From the NCBI GenBank assembly GCA_025617375.2, contig JAMYGW020000003.1, forward strand, positions 1,488,001-1,552,000: 64,000 bases of DNA, given 5' to 3'. Positions 33,002 to 44,500 of the stretch are shown here, one piece after another. Under the pieces are notes generated by a model. That model saw only the letters and a program-made list of their open reading frames with translations, had not been told where the DNA came from and made no database searches. Positions within the stretch are counted from its first letter, which is position 1. Every line of letters starts with the position of its first letter. A program made the translations under genes and the position numbers. Origin of the DNA: Acarospora socialis. Taxonomy: Eukaryota > Ascomycota > Lecanoromycetes > Acarosporales > Acarosporaceae.

Positions 33002-33820
33002 TTAATCTACCCTCCCCGTTGAGTCTATAAGCCCACCGTCGACAACGATTTCCTGTCCTGTGACATATCTTGCTTCATTACTCACAAGAAAGAGCGCAGC
33101 ATGAGCAACGTCCCAGGCATCTCCCATCTTCCCCGTCGGTACCTGACCATCTCTCGTCTTCCGCATGTCCTCGTAATCCCCACCACCATATCTCTCCGCT
33201 ATCAGCTTTACCAACGGTGTATCAATTAAACCAGGCACCACTGTGTTCAGCCGGACTCTTTTAGGAGCATATATTACCGCGGTCGTCTTCGTGAACTGGA
33301 TGATAGCAGCCTTCGCAGCTGAATAAGCAACCTGAGGCTTGCCGATATACCGCAGTCCAGCGACTGAGGAGATGTTGATCACACATCCACCTGAGGTCTG
33401 GCTTTCCATGATTGGGAGGACTTCGTGACAGTATAGGTAGACACTCTTGAGATTTATGTCCATCTGCCTGTCCCAAACATCTTCCGTCATCTCCGCCGGT
33501 CCACCAGGTTCACTTCTTCCCACATTATTCACCAAGATATCGATACGCCCATATTTAGTCATGCAAGCCGCGACCACTTCTTTACAGGACTTAGACGAAG
33601 TAGCATCACCGTACATAACAGTGACTTCGTGCGATGGCGACTCGGCGCGGATCTGGGATGCAGCTCGCTCGGCGGCGTCTAATGAGATGTCACAGCCAAA
33701 GAGCACCGCTCCTTGACGAGCGAAAAGAGTTGCTATCGTGGTACCATTTCCCCAGCCTTCGCCGATGCAGCCAATACCTGTAATAAGAGCAACTTTTCCA
33801 GTAAGGTCGTGAATCGGCAT
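33002..33820 (-). CDS. Short-chain dehydrogenase/reductase, 272 aa
   Basis: Classical SDR, single exon. The start at 33820 puts MPIHDLTGKVALITG at the family position; an ATG at 33847 would add nine residues. Active-site Ser151 or Ser152 (NISSVAG), Tyr166 and Lys170 (YSAAK) are present, as is NNVG at 98-101. It ends ARYVTGQEIVVDGG. The cofactor loop TGIGCIGEGWGNG is longer than the usual TGxxxGxG. Asp44 after the second strand (FGCDIS) points to NAD(H) rather than NADP(H), an inference. The substrate is unknown. Confidence 0.88.
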   Translation of the reverse strand: MPIHDLTGKVALITGIGCIGEGWGNGTTIATLFARQGAVLFGCDISLDAAERAASQIRAESPSHEVTVMYGDATSSKSCKEVVAACMTKYGRIDILVNNVGRSEPGGPAEMTEDVWDRQMDINLKSVYLYCHEVLPIMESQTSGGCVINISSVAGLRYIGKPQVAYSAAKAAIIQFTKTTAVIYAPKRVRLNTVVPGLIDTPLVKLIAERYGGGDYEDMRKTRDGQVPTGKMGDAWDVAHAALFLVSNEARYVTGQEIVVDGGLIDSTGRVD

Positions 33821-34091
33821 CGCCGCAATATGAGATATTCTCCGCATCAAGCAATGTAGCGATGCGCTGGAGAGGCGTACTGTTACTCTGATTCACCCCA
33901 CGCTGGTGATGGTGACGGTTCAGACAGCCATGTGGGGACCTCGGTTTCGCGGTTTATTGACATGCCGAGGCCGGAAAATCCGCAGCCCTATGATCCTAAC
34001 CCAGACAAAACCCGGATGTTCTACTGTGGTGATTATCCATCGCTGGCTTGCAGATGTCGTGATAAACAGCACCAAATCAAGTTCCAGTCCC

Positions 34092-35702
34092 TTAATCGAT
34101 CCCAACCATTAGCATTCCAAGCATACCTTGGGTTTGCCAAGCCTGCTGCGCCCTTTCCACCTCTTTTCGTACTCGTGTATGGAGCTGTCTCATCAAGTTA
34201 TCGATTCTTGCTGCCTGCCCCATCTCACCGGAGTAGATGTCAAGGACGAGGAGTCCCACATCCACGCTCATAGCGACGTATCGTGGATCAATGATATGTT
34301 TGCAAAGCCACTTGAGGATCGGTTGCAACGTGGTCTCATCGCGGCCTTGAAGAGCGTTGCGCATCGCCGAACGATGTCGGAGGGCGGTGAGTAGTGTCAA
34401 TACGACTATCGGCGGCTCTGGTTTCTCTGTTTCCAGTACTCCATCAAGCGCAGCTGCGTACTTGCCGCGCCTCAAGTCCTTCTCCCACTTCTTCTCCTTC
34501 TTGCGCTGAATCCTATCGTTGCCTTCGATTACAATATCGACTCCTTCACCCATGAATTCAGTTCCACGAAACCTCTTTTCCCATCCTTTGGGTCTTTTCT
34601 TGACATTCTTCTTTTCGTGTTCTTCTAATCTACCCTCGAGCAACGCTTGCATCTCCTTCTGCCGTTCGCGCTCTTTCACTTTTTGCTGACCTGACAGCCG
34701 CGTCTTAATGGATAGTAACCCAGACTGCATTCCAACCGCAAGATGCTTATCTTCACGCCCAGTACTGGAGGGGATGACACTCAATGAAAGGATCGGAGAT
34801 GGATACTTCGATCCAGCAACCACATTCCATCCCGTGGTTTCGAAAACCTTGACGTGGCCATCCAATCCTCCACTGACCACTCTCGTATCATTAGAGGCCA
34901 GACTCAACGAGGTAACGGCCTTCTGATGGTTTCTGAGTAGCTGCAATGGCTTGCCGGCGACCAGATCGAGCACTGATATCTGGTTATCCGCTGCAGCTAG
35001 TATAGTCGTTCCCGACGGCAGCGGGAGCACAGTTTCAACAGAAGCTGCGTGCCTGAAGGTCATGATTGATCCTCCTGGACTCCTAGGGTCCCATAGCCGA
35101 ACAGTCTGATCGTAGCTCCCTGACACCACCAAGCCTGCAGCCTGGCCAGGCATGAAGGATCCGCTTCTCACATAGTCTTGATGTCCTGCGAACGTTGTAA
35201 CACTTTCCTGGCTCGGTAAATCCCAGAGCCTTACCGTCTGATCATCACTCGCACTCATCAGAGTAGTCAGCTCTCCAGGTGAGAACTTGGTGGTCCAGAC
35301 CGGCTGCTTGTGTTCGTTCCAGGTCTTGAGTATAGCCCTGGAGTTCACGTCAAAGACTTGGATGGCACCAGTCTCATCTCCAGCAACCATGACTCGTCCA
35401 TCACGTCTGATCTCGCCGCCATGAGCGATGCCACCGAATCGATTGATGGTTTTGATAAGTTTTCGCGTGCGGTTAGAGAAAATCTGCACCCGTGTGCCTG
35501 TAGTGACAGCAAAGTAATCGCACGGTGGTGTAAGACTGTTCAAAGGTGCCGGGGGGAAGGAGATGTGTGTTATTGGATTGTTTGAAGGTGACGGCACGAG
35601 CTGTGTAGACTTGAAGGTGCGCCAGTATCTCTGCTCTGGAGTAAGCGGCGATGGGCCACTAGGTAGCTTCAGTGACTGCAATGGTGCCACTGGAGCTGCC
35701 AT
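34092..35702 (-). CDS. UTP15: U3 snoRNP protein UTP15 (536 aa)
   Basis: Component of the t-UTP/UtpA subcomplex of the small-subunit processome, needed for pre-18S rRNA processing and rDNA transcription. Single exon. The N-terminal part has WD40 repeats (FAVTTGTRVQIFSNRTRKLI, SASDDQTVRLWDL, SGSYDQTVRLWDPR, VSGGLDGHVKVFET). The C-terminal UTP15 domain is visible in RGTEFMGEG, LRRGKYAAALDGVL and VLTLLTALRHRSAMRNALQG. Length agrees with the family. It is head to head with mitoribosomal uL22m, with 219 bp between start codons. Confidence 0.95.
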   Translation of the reverse strand: MAAPVAPLQSLKLPSGPSPLTPEQRYWRTFKSTQLVPSPSNNPITHISFPPAPLNSLTPPCDYFAVTTGTRVQIFSNRTRKLIKTINRFGGIAHGGEIRRDGRVMVAGDETGAIQVFDVNSRAILKTWNEHKQPVWTTKFSPGELTTLMSASDDQTVRLWDLPSQESVTTFAGHQDYVRSGSFMPGQAAGLVVSGSYDQTVRLWDPRSPGGSIMTFRHAASVETVLPLPSGTTILAAADNQISVLDLVAGKPLQLLRNHQKAVTSLSLASNDTRVVSGGLDGHVKVFETTGWNVVAGSKYPSPILSLSVIPSSTGREDKHLAVGMQSGLLSIKTRLSGQQKVKERERQKEMQALLEGRLEEHEKKNVKKRPKGWEKRFRGTEFMGEGVDIVIEGNDRIQRKKEKKWEKDLRRGKYAAALDGVLETEKPEPPIVVLTLLTALRHRSAMRNALQGRDETTLQPILKWLCKHIIDPRYVAMSVDVGLLVLDIYSGEMGQAARIDNLMRQLHTRVRKEVERAQQAWQTQGMLGMLMVGID

Positions 35703-35921
35703 TGTGTCCTGATGACCCTTTTGCTTCTGCTTCTGCGTCTACGAAAATTATTACCACACGTTTGTGAACTAGTCGGGAGGATCTCGATTAGTTTTCATGG
35801 CGATGGGCGCTTCTTGCGCTTCTTGCCGCGTCTAATTTATCAGCGCACGGACCTAATCTGCAGGTAAAGTCCTCATAACCCATGAACAGTGCTCCTTGAC
35901 AGCCTTCATCACCCCGTAGTC
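35703..35921. promoter_or_regulatory. 219-bp bidirectional promoter, UTP15 / uL22m
   Basis: The start codons of UTP15 (minus) and uL22m (plus) are 219 bp apart, so both core promoters and leaders must fit here. I did not find a TATA box or a known factor site that I would defend. Confidence 0.6.
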
Positions 35922-37043
35922 ATGAGCATCAATCTCCCATCCCGGCGGCTTCTGGCCTCAGGTATGCTAGCTAAAACACTCAAATCCGTTACCGTCAACG
36001 CACTAATCAGCGCGCACCTACAGCCAATAGTTTCAAACCCTTTACCAACTCTCCCACAATCGCATATCCCGTCCTCCCCTTCATCGCTCAATCCCGTCAA
36101 GCTCGCCGCACACTCTTCAACTTCCTCCGCAAAAGACGAGAAGCACCGCAAGGCCCAACCAAACCCCTCACCGAAGACTACCTCAAAAGCAAGCCGTCCG
36201 CCGAGAACTCCCTCGTACGCGGCGACCTCGCCCCCTCCTCGATCTTCGAATCCGACGACCCCAACGCCCAACCCTCCCCAACCTCAGCCACCGACACTAC
36301 CGCCCCCCGCCCCCGCGACCCCGAGACCATGGCCGCCGCCCTGGACCCCGACCCGGACGCGCGCCGGCGATGGCAGCGCAAGATGGTGATTCGGGACATC
36401 CAGGGGCGGCACCGGCTCTCCAAAACCGAAAAGATCCTACGCACAGAACGACAGAGTGTATCGAAATCGCACATGCTGAAAACGTCGGTCAAGAAGCTGG
36501 GCCCGTTGGCGCGGCAGATAGCCGGCAAGCCGATCGAGGCGGCCATAGTGCAGATGCGCTTCAGCAAGAAGCTGGCGGCCAAAGAGGTCAAGAAACACCT
36601 GGAACATGCGCGGAACGAGGCCATTGTGCGGAAGGGGATGGGGTTGGGCGAGGTGCAGGGGACGAAGGGGGAGGGGGGCCCGGTGGAGATCGAGTTGAAG
36701 AGCGGGAAGAGGAGGGTTGTCACCGATCGGACGGGCATTTATGTTGATCAGGCCTGGGTGGGAAGGGGCACGTATGGGCGCGAGGCAGATCATAGGGCTA
36801 GGGGGCAGATTAATATCTTGCGGCCGCCTTATACGAGTGAGTTTTCGTCTACATGATTATCTGTGATGAGGCGTGGGGGTATGGTTGGGTTAACGGGTCA
36901 CAGGTATCACGGTCCTCTTGAAGGAAGAAGCTACGCGCATCCGACAGACGGTGGAGAGGGAGCAGAAGCGGCAGAGGAAGCCGGTCTGGGTGCAGTTGCC
37001 TAACCGACCCATCACCGCGCAGAGGCAGTACTATTCCTGGTAG
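35922..37043 (+). CDS. Mitochondrial ribosomal protein uL22m (330 aa)
   Basis: Large-subunit mitoribosome protein of the L22 family, which lines the exit tunnel. Exons: 35922-35961, 36024-36836, 36904-37043. The short first exon plus start of exon 2 give an N-terminus MSINLPSRRLLASANSFKPF, Ser/Arg-rich as for mitochondrial import. The L22 core is seen in SHMLKTSVKKLGPLARQIAG, IEAAIVQMRFSKKLAAKEVK, EHARNEAI, IYVDQAWVGRG and YTSITVLLKEE. The C-terminus is QRQYYSW. Splicing at 35962-36023 is what puts the N-terminal coding in the right frame. Confidence 0.9.
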
Positions 37044-37790
37044 TGTCTTATCAAGCAGATCGACAGTTGTACTCGTAAGCTAGTAGCACTTCAAGTCGAT
37101 GTTGAGCTTTGACCCACTCAGTCCAGCAGTTACTCTCATTCAATGTAACCCAACATCGAACCTACAGTCACGCCACCATTCGTTCTGATCAAGCCTAAAC
37201 CCCTCTTCTTTAACATGATTGAGATGGTGCATATCAGATACTGATGCCTTAAGTGAGGTTCGATAGTTCCTGGCACCTTGATGGTGCATTTACGAAGGGG
37301 GTCTGATCTGGTCTGGTACGGAAGCAGTCCGATCCAGAATACCTATTTCGTTAGATCCGCCGAGACATGATTCTGTGATATCAAGTTCGACATGACTATT
37401 AGACTATTGTAGACCGCTTTCTAACTGATTAGATCGCTACCTTACTATCTCATAACCATCATCGTGAGAGCCAGAACTCCGTGCCAGAAGCTCATTAGAA
37501 GTCATTCGCCAGTCTCACTCCCAATCCAGCCCCAATTTTATCCAACCCAGCTCAGTTTAGTCCGTCCGATTCAATTTGCCTTTTCCCATATCCGTCCTTG
37601 TTCCTCCATTCTATCCAAAGTATCCCGTGTAAATAAGAGCTAGATAGTATTACGCATCTACGAAAGATGCTCGAAGACGCTGTACAGATGTTAAGAGAAA
37701 GCTTAAGCTAGATAGGGAAGATGCCGAAAATTTAAGGATAGTTGGAAGCAGAGATAACGCATAATATGTGGCCATAGATCGGTAGAACCA
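37044..37790. other. Convergent intergenic region
   Basis: Lies between the 3' ends of uL22m and the next minus-strand gene. No open frame of note. It is rich in short AT tracts and in GATC-like words, with no clean repeat. Confidence 0.4.
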
Positions 37791-39371
37791 TTACTCATCG
37801 CTGGCATCCGTCAGTGATGGTCTCGTGCCCCGCTGCAGTCTTCGACGCTTAGAAGGAGATTTGGCGGACGAGCTCTGATCACTCAAAGGTGTGTTGTGTT
37901 TGGGCCCTTGGGTCTTGCGATGGTCGACGCCGTGGTTAGGATGGGCGGATGATGATAGGGAGGACGATGACCCCGACGACGAGGTACGCTGATGATCGCT
38001 CCCACGGCCGGACCGGGAGACGTTTGGTAGGAACTCAATGTCCGGGAAGTTGCAACCCGTATCGCGGATTTTGGTTTCGATGATGTCGAGGACTTCCAGA
38101 ACCTCTTGTGTTGTTTTCCCGCTTCCGATGAACTTGGTGAGCCATCGGCACGATGTCACAGAGGCCGTCGCGGCAGGCCCCCCCCTTGTCTTCGAGGCGG
38201 ATGTAGATAGGAATCGATTCTTGCCAGTAGAACTCCGCTGCTTAGGTGTTTTAACGACGTCCATATCGTCCTCACTATCAGACGCTGCATCTTCTGTTAC
38301 GCGGCCAGCCGCAAGCTCAGCGTTTTCCTTGTTCAGTCTCTGCTCCTCCCTCTTCCGAAACTTAATGATCCAGTCGGAAACGCCGACAGACATCTCGAGG
38401 AAATCGATGTGTTTGCGGACGAGATCGCATTGCAGGAGTGCAAAGCCCGAGGGATTCCGATATCGGCTCCTCTGATAGTGTTTTCGACAGTAATGAACCC
38501 ATACGTCCTCTGGGATCTGTTTCGTGCATAGCTTGTTTCGACCGAATACGTGCGAGATCACTTTGCGAAGGGGTGAGCCTGTGGTACAACCCGAGCTGTA
38601 AGAACAGCTGGGGCCACTCTCTGCGGTGCTTGTTGTATCTCTCACGCAGGGCTCCACTCGCACGGTACCGCTAATATACGATGAACGTCTGGAATCCGGA
38701 TTGGTGGAACAGTCCAAGTCTTCAGACGTCGCTGTTTCATGCTGCTGTTCCTGTACAGTATGAGTCCTTGGGCGGCTTCCGCTGCACGGTGGAAGTGGAG
38801 CCTCCAAGGGTCTCTCCGTGGACGTGCTGCTAGCTGGCGGATACTCGTGTGAGGAGTATCCTACGGCTGCGTTCGCGGTGGCAACCGAGGCCAGTGTCTC
38901 TAAAGAGCTGGAGTGAGCCAAGTCCATGGTATCCGACTGAAGATGAATGTGGAGCGCCAGATCTGACGGGATGGCGTGTCGGGAATACTCTGCTGAATCT
39001 TTGAGAGATCCCGGCGACGTTAAGGGCTTAGAGAAAGGATTTTGTCGAGATACCTTGGCGAAGAAGGCCTGCTCTGGACTCGGGTCGTAGTAGTTGTCAC
39101 TACATGGAGTGAGGGATGGAGATGAAGAGGAAGAGGAAGATGGACCGGAGACCCTGTCGTTGTTTGGTACTTTTGACACAGCCGACGGCTGGCTTAGGCA
39201 GCCATTCACTTTCTGTTGCTCTTTGTGAATTATCGAACCAGTTCCTCTCCGTGTAACTCTTGTTGATTCTGCAAAAGGTGAATGCAGTTGGGATCTCCAA
39301 TTCACCTCCCCTTGCAAGTCAACAGCGCACTGTGACTGCAGAGGCGGGTTGAGTATAACACTGAGGTCCAT
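37791..39371 (-). CDS. Conserved fungal protein of unknown function (526 aa)
   Basis: Single exon. I start at 39371 (MDLSVILNPPLQ) because the longer frame lacks a convincing upstream start. The N-terminal 320 residues are Ser/Thr/Pro-rich and likely disordered. The conserved block in the middle reads FGRNKLCTKQIPEDVWVHYC and then RKHYQRSRYRN, about residues 285-320: a Cys, Cys, His pattern that could bind zinc. It is followed by LQCDLVRKHIDFLE and a predicted helical segment, and further on WLTKFIGSGKTTQEVLEVLD. The C-terminus is Ser-rich and basic (SPSKRRRLQR), a probable nuclear signal. I know proteins with this block in many Pezizomycotina but no secure function; a nuclear regulator is the best guess. 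Confidence 0.75.
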   Translation of the reverse strand: MDLSVILNPPLQSQCAVDLQGEVNWRSQLHSPFAESTRVTRRGTGSIIHKEQQKVNGCLSQPSAVSKVPNNDRVSGPSSSSSSSPSLTPCSDNYYDPSPEQAFFAKVSRQNPFSKPLTSPGSLKDSAEYSRHAIPSDLALHIHLQSDTMDLAHSSSLETLASVATANAAVGYSSHEYPPASSTSTERPLEAPLPPCSGSRPRTHTVQEQQHETATSEDLDCSTNPDSRRSSYISGTVRVEPCVRDTTSTAESGPSCSYSSGCTTGSPLRKVISHVFGRNKLCTKQIPEDVWVHYCRKHYQRSRYRNPSGFALLQCDLVRKHIDFLEMSVGVSDWIIKFRKREEQRLNKENAELAAGRVTEDAASDSEDDMDVVKTPKQRSSTGKNRFLSTSASKTRGGPAATASVTSCRWLTKFIGSGKTTQEVLEVLDIIETKIRDTGCNFPDIEFLPNVSRSGRGSDHQRTSSSGSSSSLSSSAHPNHGVDHRKTQGPKHNTPLSDQSSSAKSPSKRRRLQRGTRPSLTDASDE

Positions 39372-41518
39372 GGTAATGACTGAGATTCGGTTTCCATAGG
39401 ATAGTTGATGAGGACGTTTGCTACCTAAAAATATCGCTTCACCACAGTGAATGCGTAGTGAGAAGGTTTCAAAATCCGGCAGAAGTACTACCATGTACTG
39501 TGTGGTGCGGATCTTTGTTGTCCTGATAAGGCCCAGCAAGGTCCCTAGGAGTGATAGCCCTTGATCAGACAACAATAGATTGACAAGGATGAGCCTGTGA
39601 AGAAGTGCACCATTCAAGAGATGGTTCAGGGCAGTTCAGTCCGAAATATTGATAATAGTCCTTGGGTTGAACCAGGCTAGATCAGATCAATATCGAATGC
39701 AACCAAAGAAAAGTCTCATCACAGAGCCCCAAACAAATCAAGTGGATATGGAGACAGAATATTGGACGAATCTAGAAACTCGGTGTAAGGCTACCCAGCG
39801 AGATTGCCCTTGTCCTGCAAGCATAAGCCTCCATGAGATCTTGGTGGCCATATCCGTACAAGAAGCTCCAAATCCAAGACCACGTCGATCGACAGCGGGC
39901 CGCCGGGCAAGTGGTCGGATGCCCACAGTACGATTGCATGTGGGGCAGCAAAGTTTGACGGAATATGGTATAGTAAGGTGATTATCGCAATATCTTGGGA
40001 AGTCTTCCAGTTGTTGCTACGTCGTCATATCCTACTTCAGGGGCTAATGAATCAGACTGGACAACAGCTTAGAGTTGCCGAGTCGTCAGTAGCTCCATCT
40101 CATGTGGTGTAGTTATAAATGCGCTGTGCGACATGCAGGAAGTCGACCATTATTCGGTATCCAGCGCCCATGCTTGGTCGAACGAGAAAGAGACACCGAC
40201 ATTCTGTAGCCTAGCTGTGACGTCTGAAGGAACAATCCCTGAAGCGCCCAGTAACTCGGAACTGAGGGAAGGGAAGAAAACGCTGGCGGGGATCTGACCG
40301 TTGAAGCGGACAGCTGCAGCACGGAGGCTTGCAGGAGACCATGGGATAATATCCCGGCTCTCGTTTGTCCAGCTGTTTCGACTGATGCAGGCATGCGCCG
40401 AATCAGGACGTCGTGTAACGGTTGAGTGGAAGATTGTTGAGTTTGACGTCGGGCCGGCAGTTATATTTGGACAGAGCAGGCGATCTCCCCTTCTCTCCAA
40501 GGAAGTTGGAATGGCTTGACTGCATATGCGTAAGGGTCAAGCGGATTTGGTGCGAGGCACACTTACCTCGTACGTACAAGTACTTGTCTGAGGTGTTCGC
40601 GTTATAATTTCTCTATACCTCGTAGGCCGGGAATGTAGTTTCAAGTCAGGATCAGCCTTGCACTGCCAATCCCCGGTGATGTGAAAACCCAACGACAGTG
40701 AGCCTATCACTGTATGTAGGCTGTACATGATAGAAAATAGCTATGGAATCCCCTTGTCTGAGAACGGTGTTCGGGAAGCCTTAACATGCTGGCAAAGCCC
40801 CTTGGATCGAATCAGAAGCCAGAGCCCAGGATCACAATACTAAGAGTAGCTTGAGTTTCATCCCACCAGTAGTCATCTGTAACGTCCTCTTCACTAGATT
40901 TCTGTCATGCAAGGAGAAAGATCGGACCGTAACGTAGCAGCTCCGTAAAGACTTCAGATACTCCTTCAGCCGCTACGTCATCTATACAAGGTACGGCAGT
41001 TAAGTTAGTCTCTGGCGGCAAGGATGCATAAGCGCTTCCGCGAAAAGCCTCGGGGCGTTTGTCGGTCTCTCTCTCTCTTACTATCTATGACCATCTACTC
41101 CCGTATCTTAGGTGTATCTGATTTCTAGGAGTTTACAGAAGAATATAGTTGTGGTTTCTCATGACTCTATGACTCGTCTGTGCAGAAACATCATAAGTCT
41201 GAGTATTCTGATGGATCGCTGATCAGAAGCATGGCATCTGTGAACCTACCATTAGAGCTTCCTGCTGGAATTGGAAGGGCAATGATAATTGTGTGCTAAC
41301 ATCTCGATCTCTATTGCTTGATGGCTATTACCTTTCGTGCGTTCTGAAATTGCCTAGCTTCTTTGGTTTGTTGATGTTTACTTTGAATCTTTGTTGATGA
41401 ACGCCTTAACACTTGGGGCAAACCCAAACCAACAGTCGTCAACACCAAAGCATCGCCCCTGCTGATATTCTTGGGTCAAGTTTTCCTACTCACTGGCATA
41501 ACTACTAACATTGCCACC
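39372..41518. other. Long upstream interval before the helicase gene
   Basis: No gene is firmly supported. A minus-strand open frame at 40150-40500 (116 codons) has a conserved-looking C-terminal half (ASLRAAAVRFNGQIPASVFF, then LQNVGVSFSFDQAW) but I could not join it to other exons. A short CT run lies at 41069-41080. The part nearest 41518 should hold the helicase promoter and leader (start context GCCACCATG). Confidence 0.4.
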
Positions 41519-44500
41519 ATGTTACCTAATTACGATATTCAGAAGCTCCATAAGTTCGAAGGAACGCCTTTGAACAGTACTATGTTTCAGTTACCCAATA
41601 GTTCGGCCATTCCGATAATCGATCCATTCAGCAAGATGACATTGTCCGGTTCTCATCAGGACGTGAAAGCTTACCAGGATCCCGCAAAGACTTCAGATGG
41701 GCAAAACGGCGAAACTGCTAGAACCCAAGATAGTGATGAGCCCAGGAAGAGCTACGTGGAGTCAAGTAGCGGTGGCCAGAGCCAGCCAACCACAGTTGAA
41801 TGGCCTACTATAACGGAGGCAATGAAATCCGGCCAATTCCACGCATCGGCAAACCTCTCAGCCAAGCAAAACTATTCGATCAAAAAGACCTCAAGTACGG
41901 AGAGCGCGTCACCAGCAAGCCCCAGTTCAACAACGATTCATCACGTTGTAAATGCGCCTACATCCGTACCAGACCTACCAGCTGGAAGCAAATCAAGTAC
42001 TTTGCAGCCAGAAATCAGCACATGGAAGCCTGACGTCTATGCCAGGGCGTATGTACCAGAGTCTCTCATAGCCGTTAACCGATCTCCAGCGACATTTGCA
42101 CTCAGCAAGGGTAGAGGTGGGATTGATTATCACTCATACGTCTTGTCATTCGCTGGGAGCCAGTTTCTGCGTCCTTACGTGCCTGCGGCGCCCCTAGATT
42201 GGCATTTCTTCAACCAGGTTACTGATCCATCTCATACCTTAAGCCCTGAGGGCTACTTCAGACATTTCCAGAACTGCCTTAACTGGGAGTGGAAAGAACA
42301 GCTGGCTGAGTATCGGTCATTCGATATGTTCAGGGTTAGAGTGACATACCATGACTTGAACAATAACATATACAGTGTGGTTGTTCCTGGTTTGAGAGAA
42401 GGAACACCTCGGATCGTTATCGGCGACACCGTCTTACTCCGACAGTTGAGGCTTGATCAGACCATGTTACCACGTCTGATGAGTCAATGGATGGCACCTG
42501 GCGGTGGTCAGCAGCGTGGCGAGCCAGCACCAGGCTTTACCGGCTTTCAGCACTGTGCTGCTGTATGGGGTATCGACAAGCCAAGAGACATGCTGTTGCT
42601 TCGCATCGACAACTTAGTTCCCGAATCGATGATCTTCAACGTGTCGTTCGCAGCACCAATAGAAATGGTGCAAGCTATGCAAAGAGCAGTGTCGCTCATC
42701 CACGATATATTGCACGAGAGGAGTGGGCGACCTAGCTCTTCGACCACTAGTGGATTTCAGCAGACAGATGCCTCCCTGGTACCACGTCTTCCACAGGCTA
42801 TCACTCGGATCCCAAATCAGAAGAGACCAGATCCCGTATCGTTTGCTGGTAGTGCGACAGCCTCTTCGGACGATTTCTCTTCTACACATTCGCGTTCGCC
42901 CCGTCTGGATGACCATAGCCAGTGGGTAAGCTGCATGTTGTTTCCAACGGAGATCGACGGAATTGTGCAGCTGGAATTGCCCAAGGGTCACTTTGGACAA
43001 GTATGGTATGATACGCAGCTCAATTATGAGCAGATGAAGGCAGTCGACGCAATTCAAAGCGGAAATTATGGTACCCTCCCATTCCTGATATTCGGGCCAC
43101 CGGGAACGGGTAAAACTAAGACCATCGTCGAAACTGCTCTGCAGCTCATTAACCGGACCTCGTGCTCACACATCTTGCTCTGCGCACCATCAGATCCTGC
43201 AGCGGACATTCTGGCTCTAAGACTGCACTATTACCTTGCCCCTTCGGAGCTTCTGCGACTGAACGCTCCTTCTCGAACTTTTGCTGAGGTACCGGGAGAG
43301 CTATTACCTTATTGCTACACGGCAAATGATCTATTCATGTTGCCTGCATTCAAGGCGCTTATGGAACTTAAGATTATCGTCACCACATGTCGTGATGCGG
43401 ATATCCTCGTGCAGGCACGCGTGACCAATCAAGACCTCGTAAAGCTGGAACGCACCCTAGTCGAGACAATCCATTCTCTCGCACCCGAGTCAAGCCCGGT
43501 GCGACCTCCTGCAATTCTGCACTGGGGCGCTCTCCTCGTTGATGAGGCAGCGCAGGCTACAGAACCGGAGCTTGATATACCTCTTACAGTGATCGCCCCG
43601 CCATCGCATACTGAGGTAGTAACTTTACCTCGATTTGTCATGGCTGGTGATGAACACCAGCTGGGACCAAGACTCGCATCCAATCAGGCGGCTCTACGCC
43701 TCAGTCTCTTTGAGCGGCTGCTGAACCGACCTGTCTATCGAGAACATCCAATGGCTCGGAGAAGATACAAGAAGACTCCAATAGTATCGTCAAGCCCAGT
43801 GATCCAGCCTGCCTTTGCTGACCTTGTGCGAAATTATCGGTCACATCCAGCTATCCTAGCCGTTCCAAGTGCGCTATTTTATCACGATACTCTCATACCT
43901 GAAGCAGCACTTGTCGATGGTCTACATCAGTGGCCAGGCTGGAAAGGTCGGCGGTGGCCCGTACTCTTCTCCTGCAACGGCGGCGCCGACGAAATCGAGT
44001 ACGAAGGTGGCGGCTGGTACAACACTCACGAAGCCTATATTGCATGCAACTACGCCCTCTCGATTATTCGATCTGGCCTGATAACGCGACCACAAGACAT
44101 TTGCATCATGTCTCCCTTCCGTGCACAAGTACACCTCCTCCGTCAAACCATCCGCAAAGAACCGTACCTCCTGTCCGGCATTAACATCGGTCCCATGGAA
44201 GCGTTTCAGGGGCTGGAGAGTAGAATGGTCATTCTCTGTACGACGCGCGTCCGGAGTCGGTTTCTGGACGGGGACCGCGCGACGGGTTCTGGTATCATCA
44301 ACGAACCGAAGCGGTTCAATGTTGCGCTGACACGCGCCAAAGAAGGTCTTATAGTAATCGGTAACCCCTATATGTTGGCCAAGGATCCCTACTGGCTTAC
44401 CTTCATGACCCTTTGCCACCGCAATGGTCTGTGGGATCATGATTTCAGCCCCAAGAACCCGATGTATACCGCCGTCGAACCGCAGGAACTCGCCGCCGAT

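Noticed and set aside
35889-36389. 166-codon plus-strand frame at the start of uL22m
   Set aside because: Only its first 13 codons from 35922 are coding; after the intron the real frame differs and gives mitoribosomal sequence.
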